DNA from: Lachnospira rogosae
Lineage (GTDB): Bacteria > Bacillota > Clostridia > Lachnospirales > Lachnospiraceae
Direction of reading: 5' to 3'
Length of the DNA: 64,000 bases
NCBI RefSeq assembly: GCF_040096455.1
Contig: NZ_JBBMER010000007.1
Span: 134,067 to 198,066 of the forward strand
The notes beneath the pieces were generated by a model that was not told the origin of the DNA, made no database searches, and was given only the letters and a program-made list of their open reading frames with translations. Below, piece after piece: positions 9,037 through 17,740 of the stretch. The position numbers were made by a program, and so were the translations under genes. The first letter of the stretch is position 1. Every line of letters starts with the position of its first letter.

Positions 9037-9459
9037 TTAGTTCTTATCAAGAAATCTCATCTTGGCATCGGCTGACGATAATCTCTTTTCCATATGTTCA
9101 ACAGCGGCATTAGACTCACCATACATTGAGCCAAGGTTATTAGCCATTTTATTCTTACATCTTTCACAGAAACGTCCACTTTTTATCGATGCTCCACATC
9201 TCTCACATGTAATTCCAATCGGAGAATCATCAGCTATTACAAGCCTCTCGTCTCTTATCCACTGTTCAATCTGTCTTGTGCTTACGTCACATTCCTCTGC
9301 AACCTCTGTCATTGTTGCATTATGGTGATCCTGTATGTATTCCTTAACTTCAAGATACTTTTCTTCAATCTTCTCTATGCAATTAGGGCAAAGATTACGA
9401 TATGGACCTCCTATATAATTATATAATTTGCCACAGCCTCTGCAATTTCTTACTTCCAT
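9037..9459 (-). CDS. yvyF: YvyF-like flagellar-operon protein with zinc ribbons
   Basis: A 140-residue protein of the flagellar-region family found next to comF and flgM in Firmicutes. It has two Cys pairs at the N-terminus (CRGCGKLY and LCPNC), a helix-turn-helix-like middle (MTEVAEECDVSTRQIEQWIR) and a second zinc ribbon (CERCGASIKSGRFCERC). This suggests a small zinc-binding regulator. Function is not established. It lies 28 bases downstream of comF, with GGAGG before ATG 9459. Confidence 0.8.
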   Translation of the reverse strand: MEVRNCRGCGKLYNYIGGPYRNLCPNCIEKIEEKYLEVKEYIQDHHNATMTEVAEECDVSTRQIEQWIRDERLVIADDSPIGITCERCGASIKSGRFCERCKNKMANNLGSMYGESNAAVEHMEKRLSSADAKMRFLDKN

Positions 9460-9487
9460 AATATTCCTCCGTTCTTGTTACCTGTAT

Positions 9488-10234
9488 TCAAAATCCTCTG
9501 CCAACGCAGAGTGTAACAGCATATACTTCTTTTACTCCTGCCCTCTTAAGACATTCTGCACACGCATCAATAGTTGTTCCCGTTGTATATATGTCATCTA
9601 CTATTAATACTTTATTATATATTATAACATTATCAGCTATTTTAAAAGCCTTTTGAAGATTTTTAGTTCTCTGGATATCATTAAGATCTTTCATCGGGCT
9701 TGTGGCCCTTGTTCTAATCAGACTATGTTCATTGTATTCTATATCAAGCTTCTTACTAAGGCTTTCCGCTATAAGTCCTGCCTGATTATAGCCTCGTGAC
9801 TTTAATTTGGATACATGAATTGGAACCGGCATAATCACATCAGGCTGCCACATATTTATTACATCACCGTACCTGCCTGATATTTCATCTGCGTATACCT
9901 CTGCATATTCACGCTTATTATGATATTTAAAATTATAGATAGATTGTTTTATCCCCTCTGAATACTCATACACACTCACTGCCTGATTAAACAAATGCTG
10001 TTTATCCGTGCAGTCCTTACAATATTCCCTGTTATCATCCTCTAATGCTTTGCCGCATTTAAGGCATGCAGGTTCTTTAATATATGTTATATATTTAAGA
10101 CACCACGGACATATATTCATCTTCCTGTTATCAATAACAGGCCTGGGATTTGAACATATCGGACACGCAGGCGGAAACAATATATCTTTCACACCCGCTG
10201 CTATCCTTTTATATATTATGTCGTATTTATTCAA
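9488..10234 (-). CDS. comF: ComF family phosphoribosyltransferase-like protein
   Basis: A 248-residue ComFC-type protein, linked to natural transformation in Bacillus. The N-terminal zinc finger is visible (CPICSNP, then ICPWC, CLKCGKALEDD, YCKDC), followed by a PRTase fold with ending motif VLIVDDIYTTGTTIDAC, the PRPP-binding loop. The start ATG overlaps the end of recD2 by 8 bases, so the two are translationally coupled. In many Clostridia comF sits in the flagellar cluster next to yvyF and flgM, as here, so it should not be read as evidence of a full competence system. Confidence 0.9.
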   Translation of the reverse strand: MNKYDIIYKRIAAGVKDILFPPACPICSNPRPVIDNRKMNICPWCLKYITYIKEPACLKCGKALEDDNREYCKDCTDKQHLFNQAVSVYEYSEGIKQSIYNFKYHNKREYAEVYADEISGRYGDVINMWQPDVIMPVPIHVSKLKSRGYNQAGLIAESLSKKLDIEYNEHSLIRTRATSPMKDLNDIQRTKNLQKAFKIADNVIIYNKVLIVDDIYTTGTTIDACAECLKRAGVKEVYAVTLCVGRGF

Positions 10235-12491
10235 TATTTTTTATTTCCTTTATCCTCTCATCTAAAGACGAATATCTTCTTGTTTCAGATACATTTTCTG
10301 CCATCTGGTTAAAAATTCGTTCATCACCTATCATACATACACACTTTCTTGCCCTTGTAACAGCCGTATAAAGTATGTTTCTGTTCATAAGCATCCTTGG
10401 CCCCTGATACATCGGTATTATAACCGCAGGATATTCACTTCCCTGTGCCTTATGTACAGTTATCGCATATGCAAGTTCAAGCTCGTCAAGCTGTGTAAAC
10501 TCATAATCAACATATCTTCCATCTTCAAATTTGACAGTAACACTCTGATTATAATTGTTGATATCATCAATAATTCCAGTATCACCATTAAACACTCCAC
10601 TGCCTTGCTCTACCGCAATGCCATAGCGGTTCTTTTTCTCCCATTCGAGCTGATAGTCATTCTTAATCTGCATAACCTTATCGCCCTCACGGAATATTGT
10701 ATCGCCAACTTTCTTCTCCATTTTGCCACTGTCCGGCGGATTAAGATATTCCTGCATTACAGTGTTAAGCCTGTCAACTCCGACAGATGATTTTCTTGAT
10801 GGTGTCAAAATCTGAAGTTCACTCACATCTGCATTAACATACTTTGGAAGCTTCTCACTTATAACAGTCTTCATAGCCGCAATTATTGCATCTGGTCCAT
10901 TTCTATGTATAAACAGGAAATCCTTACTGTATTTATTAAGTGTCACCTTATCGCCTTTATTAATCTTATGGGCATTGGTTATAATCTCGCTCTCAGCCGC
11001 CTGCCTGAATATCTTTTCAAGCTTAACAACAGGAAAGCACTCAGATGCTATTATGTCTTTAAGAACATTTCCAGGTCCAACACTTGGAAGCTGGTCAACA
11101 TCACCTACAAGTATAAGTCTTGTTCCAACTGCTACTGCTTTAAGAAGCGAATTCATAATATTAATATCAACCATTGACATCTCATCTACAATTATTACAT
11201 CTGCTTCCAACGGGTTGTCTTCATTTCTGTCAAAGCTCATTCCAAGACTTGATGTCTGATTTTTCTTGTCTTCTTTATCAGCCATAGTACTTCCAACTAT
11301 TTCAAGAAGTCTGTGAATTGTCTGTGCCTCAAAACCACACGTTTCTGTCATTCTCTTGGCAGCTCTTCCCGTCGGTGCCGCAAGCCTTATCTCAAGACCT
11401 TCCATCTCAAAATATTTAATTATCGTATTAATTGTTGTTGTCTTACCGGTTCCCGGTCCACCTGTTATTATAACAAGTCCGTTAAGTGCAGCTTTTACAA
11501 CAGCTTCTTTTTGTATGTCATCAAGCACAATGCCCTCTGATCGTTCAATCCCTGCTATTCTGTTATTGACCTCGTTGATATTTTCATCGCATTTTATATC
11601 AAGTCCTGCCAATGCCCTTGCAACATTCTGTTCCATATAGAAATACATCGCAGAATACACATTTTTAGATTCTCCCTCTGTTCTTACAACAATCTTCTTA
11701 TCTATAGCAAGATCCATAAGAAACTTATCATAATCACCAATGTCAATAAGCAGAAGTGATGACACCTGCCTCTTTAATTCTTCATAAGGAAGATACACGT
11801 GTCCCTGCAATGCCGCCTGATTAAGACAGTAGAACATTCCACTTCTTATTCTGAACTCCGAATCAACCTTAATTCCAACTCTGGAAGCAATCTCATCAGC
11901 CGTCTTAAAGCCTACGCCCTCAATATCATCAGCCAGCCTGTACGGATTTTGTTCTATGATTGTGTAAATATCATTGCCATATCTTTTAAATATTTTATTG
12001 GCTAAATTCATCTGGATTCCATAATTCTGCAGAAACATCATCGCACGACGCATATCGTGCTTATCCGCAAGCTGGTTAGCAATGTCCATTGCTTTAGCTA
12101 TGCTTATCCCTTTAATCTCTGCAAGACGTTCTGGTTCATCTTCCATAATGCGGAATGTATCATCGCCAAATGTATCTACTATACGTTCAGCCATCTTGCT
12201 GCCTATTCCTTTAACTGCACCAGAACTTAGATAACGCCTCACTGACTCCTTGTCCGCCGGCGCCTTGAATTCATAAGAAGAAATCTTAAACTGCATATAA
12301 TATACTGCGTGTTTGACAAATTCGCCATTCGCAGTAATAAATTCACCTGTGTTGATATAACTTAACGTACCAACACAGGTGACATCTTCACCCTGATATA
12401 TTATCTCAAATACTGTATATCCATTGTCTTCATTACGATAAATTATATTATCTATAAATCCTTCAACGTATTTAACAGACTCGTAATCCAA
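10227..12491 (-). CDS. recD2: RecD2-type ATP-dependent DNA helicase
   Basis: SF1B 5'-3' helicase of 754 residues, the RecBC-independent RecD2 form. It begins with an OB-like N-terminal domain (VEGFIDNIIYRNEDNGYTVF), then helix-hairpin-helix repeats (AEIKGISIAKAMDIANQLA, then IEGVGFKTADEIASRVGI). Walker A is ITGGPGTGKTTT near residue 345, Walker B is VIIVDEMSMVD, and the C-terminal motif is LAYAITVHKAQGSEYP followed by LYTAVTRARK. Translation appears to start at TTG 12491, behind GAGGG. It is embedded in the flagellar cluster and overlaps comF; this reflects conserved gene order rather than a motility role. Confidence 0.93.
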   Translation of the reverse strand: MDYESVKYVEGFIDNIIYRNEDNGYTVFEIIYQGEDVTCVGTLSYINTGEFITANGEFVKHAVYYMQFKISSYEFKAPADKESVRRYLSSGAVKGIGSKMAERIVDTFGDDTFRIMEDEPERLAEIKGISIAKAMDIANQLADKHDMRRAMMFLQNYGIQMNLANKIFKRYGNDIYTIIEQNPYRLADDIEGVGFKTADEIASRVGIKVDSEFRIRSGMFYCLNQAALQGHVYLPYEELKRQVSSLLLIDIGDYDKFLMDLAIDKKIVVRTEGESKNVYSAMYFYMEQNVARALAGLDIKCDENINEVNNRIAGIERSEGIVLDDIQKEAVVKAALNGLVIITGGPGTGKTTTINTIIKYFEMEGLEIRLAAPTGRAAKRMTETCGFEAQTIHRLLEIVGSTMADKEDKKNQTSSLGMSFDRNEDNPLEADVIIVDEMSMVDINIMNSLLKAVAVGTRLILVGDVDQLPSVGPGNVLKDIIASECFPVVKLEKIFRQAAESEIITNAHKINKGDKVTLNKYSKDFLFIHRNGPDAIIAAMKTVISEKLPKYVNADVSELQILTPSRKSSVGVDRLNTVMQEYLNPPDSGKMEKKVGDTIFREGDKVMQIKNDYQLEWEKKNRYGIAVEQGSGVFNGDTGIIDDINNYNQSVTVKFEDGRYVDYEFTQLDELELAYAITVHKAQGSEYPAVIIPMYQGPRMLMNRNILYTAVTRARKCVCMIGDERIFNQMAENVSETRRYSSLDERIKEIKNIE

Positions 12492-12574
12492 TCTGCTTCC
12501 CTCTCTTTAATAATATATTAATATTAAAACCACATTGTGTTTAATAAAACCGTCCACTTAAAACACACTGCAAT

Positions 12575-12982
12575 CTATAAATCCGAAGAATAATTACGCT
12601 TCATCTGTTCATATAATGTCTGGGCTATTCCAAGCCCTTTTCCATTATTAGACTCTGTAAATACTTCTGCGTAGTTCTTTATCATCTCATCGCCAAAGTA
12701 ACTTCCCATTGTACTCATAGCCGAATCCGAACTGCCTGAAATAGATGCCATACTGCTGAATAAAGATGAGTCGTCGTCATCATCTGCATCTATCTTAGCC
12801 ATTTTCTGCATTGACTTTAACATCTGCTCAACAAAGTAGCTTTCAAAGTCCTTGCAAACGCTCATAAGTTCATCGTCTGATGCCTGTGAGAAATCTGTAC
12901 TTGTAATCTTATCACTAAGCTGTGATGAAGTTTTATCATATGTATCTGCATAACTTGTACTTATTGATGTTGAATAATCCAT
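12575..12982 (-). CDS. FlgJ-type rod-binding protein (no muramidase domain)
   Basis: A 135-residue protein matching only the N-terminal rod-binding domain of FlgJ: CKDFESYFVEQMLKSMQKM, then SYFGDEMIKNYAEVFTES and GLGIAQTLYEQMKRNY. It should act as a rod-assembly scaffold. There is no glucosaminidase domain, as is usual for Firmicutes. A poly-Asp run (DADDDDD) lies mid-protein. It directly follows the flhP/flgG-like gene, and the ribosome binding site is GGGAG. Confidence 0.85.
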   Translation of the reverse strand: MDYSTSISTSYADTYDKTSSQLSDKITSTDFSQASDDELMSVCKDFESYFVEQMLKSMQKMAKIDADDDDDSSLFSSMASISGSSDSAMSTMGSYFGDEMIKNYAEVFTESNNGKGLGIAQTLYEQMKRNYSSDL

Positions 12983-13025
12983 ACCTATTCTCCCTTGTCA
13001 TTACTGCAAATCATATCTATTTTAT

Positions 13026-13841
13026 TTATCTCTTTAATGAGTTAGCCTGTTCCATCATTGTATCTGATGTTGTGATTGCCTTAGAACATAACTCATATGC
13101 TCTCTGTGCTGTAATAAGGTTAACCATCTCTGTTGCCACCTGTACATTTGACGCTTCAAGATAATTCTGCTTTAACTGACTCTTCTTAGCAACTCCGTCA
13201 GTCTCCTCATTCATTGGAACTCCTGATGCTTCAGTCTCTGCAAGATAGTTACCACCAAGCTTATCAAGACCTGATGGATTAGCGAACTGGAAAAGTCCTA
13301 TCTTAACACCTATATTAGCAAGATTACCATCTTCACCTGGATACATAAGGTCACCCTCTGATGATACCTTAATATTAGCCGCATTGTAATCTGATGATAA
13401 TACGATTGGCTGTCCATCTGTGCTAAGTACAGGATAACCATCTGCTGTACATAACATCATTCCTTCTGTTGCTGTTGAGAAGTAGAAATTACCATTACGT
13501 GTATATACTGTCTCACCTTCTTCATTCTGTACAGCAAATAATCCGTCACCACTAATCGCAAAATCAGTTGAGCTGTCACTTGCATTCATAGCACCCTGTG
13601 TAAAATGTGATGTAACTGACGCAACTCTTGCACCAAGTCCTACCTGTGCAGCTACCGGCTTATATTCTCCATTCGCAGATGTTGTTCTCGACTGGAGATT
13701 CTGATATAATAATGATTTAAATTCTGTTGATTCTGACTTATAACCGACCGTATTAACATTAGCCAGATTATTAGATATTGTATCTACACTTGTCTGCTGT
13801 GCCATCATTCCTGATGCAGCAGTCCATAATGATCTCATCAT
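13026..13841 (-). CDS. flgG: Flagellar distal rod/hook-basal body protein (FlgG/FlhP-like)
   Basis: A 271-residue rod protein. The N-terminus MMRSLWTAASGMMAQQTSVD plus TISNNLANVNTVGYK is the rod/hook D0 motif; the middle has ALYTRNGNF-type features (TVYTRNGNFYFS, GYPVLSTDGQPIVL), and the C-terminus NYLEASNVQVATEMVNLITA is typical of FlgG. AGGAGG precedes the start. It pairs with a FlgF-like gene just upstream and an mreB-family gene before that, the mbl-flhO-flhP order of B. subtilis, so it is best equated with FlhP. Confidence 0.9.
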   Translation of the reverse strand: MMRSLWTAASGMMAQQTSVDTISNNLANVNTVGYKSESTEFKSLLYQNLQSRTTSANGEYKPVAAQVGLGARVASVTSHFTQGAMNASDSSTDFAISGDGLFAVQNEEGETVYTRNGNFYFSTATEGMMLCTADGYPVLSTDGQPIVLSSDYNAANIKVSSEGDLMYPGEDGNLANIGVKIGLFQFANPSGLDKLGGNYLAETEASGVPMNEETDGVAKKSQLKQNYLEASNVQVATEMVNLITAQRAYELCSKAITTSDTMMEQANSLKR

Positions 13842-13861
13842 AATCTTATCCTCCTATGTGA

Positions 13862-14635
13862 TTACAATTCGGAAATACTTACCATCTTGCCAAGCATTTC
13901 ATCAATCGAATTAACAATTTTCTGATTACTTTCAAATTCTCTTGCTATGTTAATCATATCGACCATTTCTGATACAACATTAATATTAGATGTTTCAAGA
14001 TACCCCTGATTAACACTTGCTGTTGAATCTTTAAATGTTGCACCGTCTACAGCTCTGTAAAGATTTTCTCCATATGCTTCTATGTAATTATAATCTTCAA
14101 AATCTACAATTCCAAATGTATCTACATACTGTCCGTCTGCATATATTCTTCCTGTAGAATCAACTGTAAGCTTGGATATGTCTGTTGGAAGAACGATTGG
14201 ATCTCCACTCTCTCCAAGCACATAATCACCATCCTTGGTAACCAGATAGCCTTCGCTGTTCATCTGGAACGATCCATCCCTGGTATAAAGTGTTGATGTC
14301 TCACCTGCTTTGTTAGTGAATGATATAGAGAAAAAGCCATCGCCTGCAAGTGCAAAATCATAAGAACTCTCAGTATTCTTTAAAGAACCCTGATCCCAGC
14401 TTCTGTAAGTTTCTCCTATCTTTACTCCAAGACTCATCTTGCCTATATTCTGATTCATATAACCAACTGTCTCATCTTTAACCTTAATCCCATATACTGA
14501 ATCAAAGCTCTGGGTAGTCATGCCCTCTTTCTTGTAACCTGTTGTTGTAGAATTTGCCAGATTATTAGATACAATGTCCAGTCTCTTCTGCTGATTCACC
14601 AATCCAGTATAAGCAGTATATAAACCTCTTACCAT
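13862..14635 (-). CDS. flgF: Flagellar rod protein (FlgF/FlhO-like)
   Basis: A 257-residue rod-type flagellar protein. It opens with MVRGLYTAYTGLVNQQKRLD and VSNNLANSTTTGYKKEG, contains the FlgE/F/G central motif YDFALAGDGFFSI and LYTRDGSFQMNSEGYLV, and ends with YLETSNINVVSEMVDMINIA. It is probably part of the proximal or distal rod. It lies 21 bases downstream of the mreB-family gene and 20 bases upstream of the FlgG-like gene, so the three are likely one transcript. Confidence 0.88.
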   Translation of the reverse strand: MVRGLYTAYTGLVNQQKRLDIVSNNLANSTTTGYKKEGMTTQSFDSVYGIKVKDETVGYMNQNIGKMSLGVKIGETYRSWDQGSLKNTESSYDFALAGDGFFSISFTNKAGETSTLYTRDGSFQMNSEGYLVTKDGDYVLGESGDPIVLPTDISKLTVDSTGRIYADGQYVDTFGIVDFEDYNYIEAYGENLYRAVDGATFKDSTASVNQGYLETSNINVVSEMVDMINIAREFESNQKIVNSIDEMLGKMVSISEL

Positions 14636-14656
14636 ACCTGACCCCTTTTCTTAAAT

Positions 14657-15649
14657 CTATTCTTCTCTGTATCCTGAAAGGAATTCAATAAACTTACCAG
14701 TTCCTATAGCAACTGCTGTCATAGGGTCTTCTGCTGTCATTGTGTTAATTCCTGTCTTAGACTCTATAAGATCTTCAAGACCTGAAAGAAGACTTCCGCC
14801 TCCTGTAAGAACAATACCTCTGTCTGCAATATCAGATGCAAGTTCTGGAGGTGTCTTTTCTAATACGCTGTGTACAGCTTCAACAATCTGTGAAGTAGCT
14901 TCTCTTAATGCTTCTTCTGTCTCTTCAGATGTAACTTCAACTGTCTTTGGAAGACCTGTAACAAGATTACGTCCTCTTACATTCATTGTAACTACTTCTG
15001 GTCTTGGATACGCTGATCCTATCTTTATCTTAATATCTTCGGCTGTTCTTTCACCGATAAGAAGATTGTGCTTCTTTCTCATATATCTAACAAGTGCTTC
15101 ATCGAAATCATCACCTGCAATCTTTATAGATGTACTAACAACAGTACCTCCAAGTGAAATAACAGCGATATCTGTAGTACCACCACCGATATCAACTATC
15201 ATATTACCGCAAGGTCTTGAAATATCAATACCTGCTCCAATAGCTGCCGCAATTGGCTCTTCGATAATTGCAACTTCTCTTGCTCCTGCCTGAAGAGTTG
15301 CATCCTCAACCGCCTTCTTCTCAACTTCTGTAACTCCTGATGGAACACATACGCTTATTCTAGGCTTCTTTAACATTCTTCTACCAATTGCTTTCTGAAT
15401 GAAATATTTAAGCATCTTTTCTGTTACTGTGTAATCAGAAATAACGCCCTGACGAAGAGGTCGTACAGCGACAATATTACCAGGTGTTCTACCAAGCATA
15501 AGTCTTGCTTCCTCTCCGATAGCTTTAATCTTATTAGTATCTCTGTCAAAGGCAACAACTGATGGCTCTTTTAACACAACACCCTTTCCTTTTATATATA
15601 CAAGAATACTTGCAGTACCTAAATCAATACCAATATCAGTAGATAACAT
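14657..15649 (-). CDS. mbl: Rod-shape determining protein, MreB/Mbl family
   Basis: Actin-like cytoskeletal ATPase of 330 residues that organises lateral wall synthesis. Visible actin-fold motifs are phosphate-1 (DIGIDLGTASILVYIKGKG), connect-1 (EEPIAAAIGAGIDI), phosphate-2 (MIVDIGGGTTDIAVISLGG) and the adenosine motif (GIVLTGGGSLLSGLEDLI). The hydrophobic N-terminus (MLSTDIGIDLG) could aid membrane binding. The downstream flhO- and flhP-like genes and the spoIIID further upstream match the spoIIID-mbl-flhO-flhP order in B. subtilis, so Mbl is the better name than MreB. SD GGAG precedes ATG 15649. Confidence 0.92.
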   Translation of the reverse strand: MLSTDIGIDLGTASILVYIKGKGVVLKEPSVVAFDRDTNKIKAIGEEARLMLGRTPGNIVAVRPLRQGVISDYTVTEKMLKYFIQKAIGRRMLKKPRISVCVPSGVTEVEKKAVEDATLQAGAREVAIIEEPIAAAIGAGIDISRPCGNMIVDIGGGTTDIAVISLGGTVVSTSIKIAGDDFDEALVRYMRKKHNLLIGERTAEDIKIKIGSAYPRPEVVTMNVRGRNLVTGLPKTVEVTSEETEEALREATSQIVEAVHSVLEKTPPELASDIADRGIVLTGGGSLLSGLEDLIESKTGINTMTAEDPMTAVAIGTGKFIEFLSGYREE

Positions 15650-16052
15650 ACTGTTCTCCTCCCTAACCTTCTATAATTATCCAATCTATTACATAATTCT
15701 GTTAAAGCACTATACATTAAATACTATAAGTACTATACATTGTAAAATGCTATACTATATTAAGTATAAAATACTATATACCAGCATCACACTTTAACTT
15801 TTCCAACAATTATATCTTGTTAATATACCTGCTATCAAAAACATTTTTCATAGCTAATCAACATTATATACATAAATACAGAATTTTAAAAGTCCTAAAC
15901 GCTAAAAAAAGAAAAATTTTTTTAAAAGCATAAAATAGCATTAGATTTGTGTTCCATATTCTTGATATAACACCGAAATAATCAAAAACTCACATTATTG
16001 ACAAAACCTACATAGCAGAAAATTTACATTTGCATTCTTACAAAAAATCAAA
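15650..16052. other. AT-rich intergenic region with degenerate direct repeats
   Basis: No coding sequence is supported here. The stretch 15707-15782 holds degenerate direct repeats built on ACTATACATT and ATACTATA with roughly 20-30 base spacing. The rest is A/T-rich sequence that must contain the mbl promoter, but no clear -35/-10 pair was identified. Poly-A/T runs lie near 15905-15930. Confidence 0.5.
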
Positions 16053-16097
16053 ATATGGCGGATACATTTTATTAATTCTAAAATGTATCCGCCATAT
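16046..16097 (-). terminator. metK rho-independent terminator
   Basis: A perfect 19-bp stem (16053-16071 with 16079-16097) has a 7-base loop. On the minus strand it is followed by a T-rich tract, the complement of CAAAAAATCAAAA at 16041-16053. It lies 63 bases after the metK stop codon. Confidence 0.85.
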
Positions 16098-16160
16098 ATC
16101 CATTATAATTATATTAATTCCTATAATTTAACTAATTAAATCCATCCAATTATATCTTTA

Positions 16161-17342
16161 TTAAAGATACTTCTTAAGTGCATCAGCCTTATCTAACTGC
16201 TCCCAAGGAAGGTTAAGATCTGTACGTCCAAAGTGGCCATAGCTTGCTGTCTGCTTGTAGATAGGTCTTCTTAAGTCAAGCATCTTGATAATTCCGTTTG
16301 GTCTTAAATCGAAGTTCTCTCTTATGATTTCTACAATCTTCTCATCGCTTAACTTACCTGTGCCAAATGTATCAACACATATAGATGTTGGATGTGCAAC
16401 ACCTATAGCATATGAAAGCTGGATTTCACATCTGTCGGCGATACCTGCTGCAACTAAGTTCTTAGCTACATAACGGGCTGCGTATGCTGCCGAACGGTCA
16501 ACCTTAGTGCAGTCCTTACCAGAGAAAGCTCCACCACCGTGTCTTGCAGCTCCACCGTAAGTATCTACGATAATCTTTCTACCTGTAAGACCTGAATCCC
16601 CATTTGGACCACCTATAACGAAACGTCCTGTTGGATTAATGAATATCTTAGTATCTGCATCTACCATAGCCTGGTCAACGATTGCATCGATAACATACTT
16701 CTTGATATCTTCGTGAATCTGTTCCTGTGTTACATCCGGTGCATGCTGTGACGAAACAACAATTGCATCAAGACGGATTGGCTTGTTGTTCTCATCATAT
16801 TCAACAGTTACCTGTGTCTTTCCATCTGGTCTTAAGTAGCTTAATGTACCGTCCTTGCGAACCTTTGTAAGCTGCTTGGAAAGCTTCTGTGCAAGTGCTG
16901 CTGAGTATGGCATATATTCTTCTGTCTCGTTAGTAGCATAACCAAACATCATACCCTGATCTCCAGCACCAAGGTCATCATCTTCCTTATCTACACCTTC
17001 CTTAGCTTCAAGTGCCTTATCAACACCCATAGCTATATCTGCTGACTGCTTATCAAGTGCAACCATAACAGCACAAGTATTACCATCAAAGCCTTTTTCT
17101 GAACTATCATAACCAATCTCTACAACTGTATCACGTACAATCTGAGGAATATCAACATTTGCCTTAGTTGTAATCTCACCCATAACCATAACGAAACCTG
17201 TGTTAGTAAGTGTCTCGCAGGCTACTCTTGAATATGGATCCTGTGCATAAAGTGCATCAAGCACTGCATCTGAAATCTGGTCGCAGATTTTGTCAGGATG
17301 TCCTTCAGTTACTGATTCTGATGTAAATAATCTTTTTTCCAT
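16161..17342 (-). CDS. metK: S-adenosylmethionine synthase
   Basis: Methionine adenosyltransferase of 393 residues, cytosolic; it makes SAM from methionine and ATP. Signature motifs are FTSESVTEGHPDKICDQISD at the N-terminus, GAGDQGMMFGYATNET in the middle, and GGGAFSGKDCTKVDRSAAY near the C-terminal third. It is complete, with standard length. Expression should be controlled by the SAM-I riboswitch just upstream (17439-17583), which closes transcription when SAM is plentiful. metK and eno lie between mbl and spoIIID, interrupting the order known in Bacillus. Confidence 0.97.
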   Translation of the reverse strand: MEKRLFTSESVTEGHPDKICDQISDAVLDALYAQDPYSRVACETLTNTGFVMVMGEITTKANVDIPQIVRDTVVEIGYDSSEKGFDGNTCAVMVALDKQSADIAMGVDKALEAKEGVDKEDDDLGAGDQGMMFGYATNETEEYMPYSAALAQKLSKQLTKVRKDGTLSYLRPDGKTQVTVEYDENNKPIRLDAIVVSSQHAPDVTQEQIHEDIKKYVIDAIVDQAMVDADTKIFINPTGRFVIGGPNGDSGLTGRKIIVDTYGGAARHGGGAFSGKDCTKVDRSAAYAARYVAKNLVAAGIADRCEIQLSYAIGVAHPTSICVDTFGTGKLSDEKIVEIIRENFDLRPNGIIKMLDLRRPIYKQTASYGHFGRTDLNLPWEQLDKADALKKYL

Positions 17343-17438
17343 TCTTTGTCTTTCTCCTTCTTAATATCTAATCCTTTAGTCACTGTGATTAATATCACTT
17401 ATCATCCTTGGTGTTTCCGACTTTTTAAATGTAATAGC

Positions 17439-17583
17439 AAAAACCGGAGCCCCCTAAGGGACCCCGATTGTTTATCTCGAAATCCTCTCATTGTTCGAAT
17501 TCTCTCGCTCAGGTTGGCACCTTCCTAAAAAGGGGTTGCCGGGCTTCATAGATCCTATGTATCTCCACCGCTCTAAATAAGGG
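17439..17583 (-). promoter_or_regulatory. SAM-I (S-box) riboswitch with terminator, upstream of metK
   Basis: On the minus strand the aptamer starts near 17583 with CTTATTTAGAGCGGTGGAG, then has AAGCCCGGCAACC, GGTGCCAACCTGAGCG and closing GAGA, all hallmarks of the S-box P1-P4 core. It is followed by a terminator at 17466-17439: an about 9-bp GC-rich stem (arms 17458-17466 and 17445-17454) and TTTTT. High SAM should favour the terminator and stop metK transcription. Confidence 0.95.
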
Positions 17584-17614
17584 ATATAATCATTATTTAA
17601 TTAACTGCATATAG

Positions 17615-17643
17615 ATACTACACAATTGATGCTAATACGTCAA
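17615..17643 (-). promoter_or_regulatory. Sigma-A promoter for the metK riboswitch transcript
   Basis: TTGACG (17643-17638) and TAGTAT (17620-17615) on the minus strand, with a 17-base spacer. Initiation would fall about 25 bases before the riboswitch aptamer. Confidence 0.65.
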
Positions 17644-17740
17644 GTCTAATTGACTTTTTTATATATTAAATTTATAATATTTTTATCATTTAATCGTAAT
17701 ATGATTACTAATATTCAACCCATATAAGAGGATTTAACTA

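Noticed and set aside
9488..12491. comF and recD2 as evidence of a competence island
   Set aside because: Other competence genes are absent and the pair is a usual passenger of flagellar clusters in this group.
17346..17528. Short plus-strand ORF upstream of metK
   Set aside because: It lies over the SAM-I riboswitch and terminator and has no family similarity.
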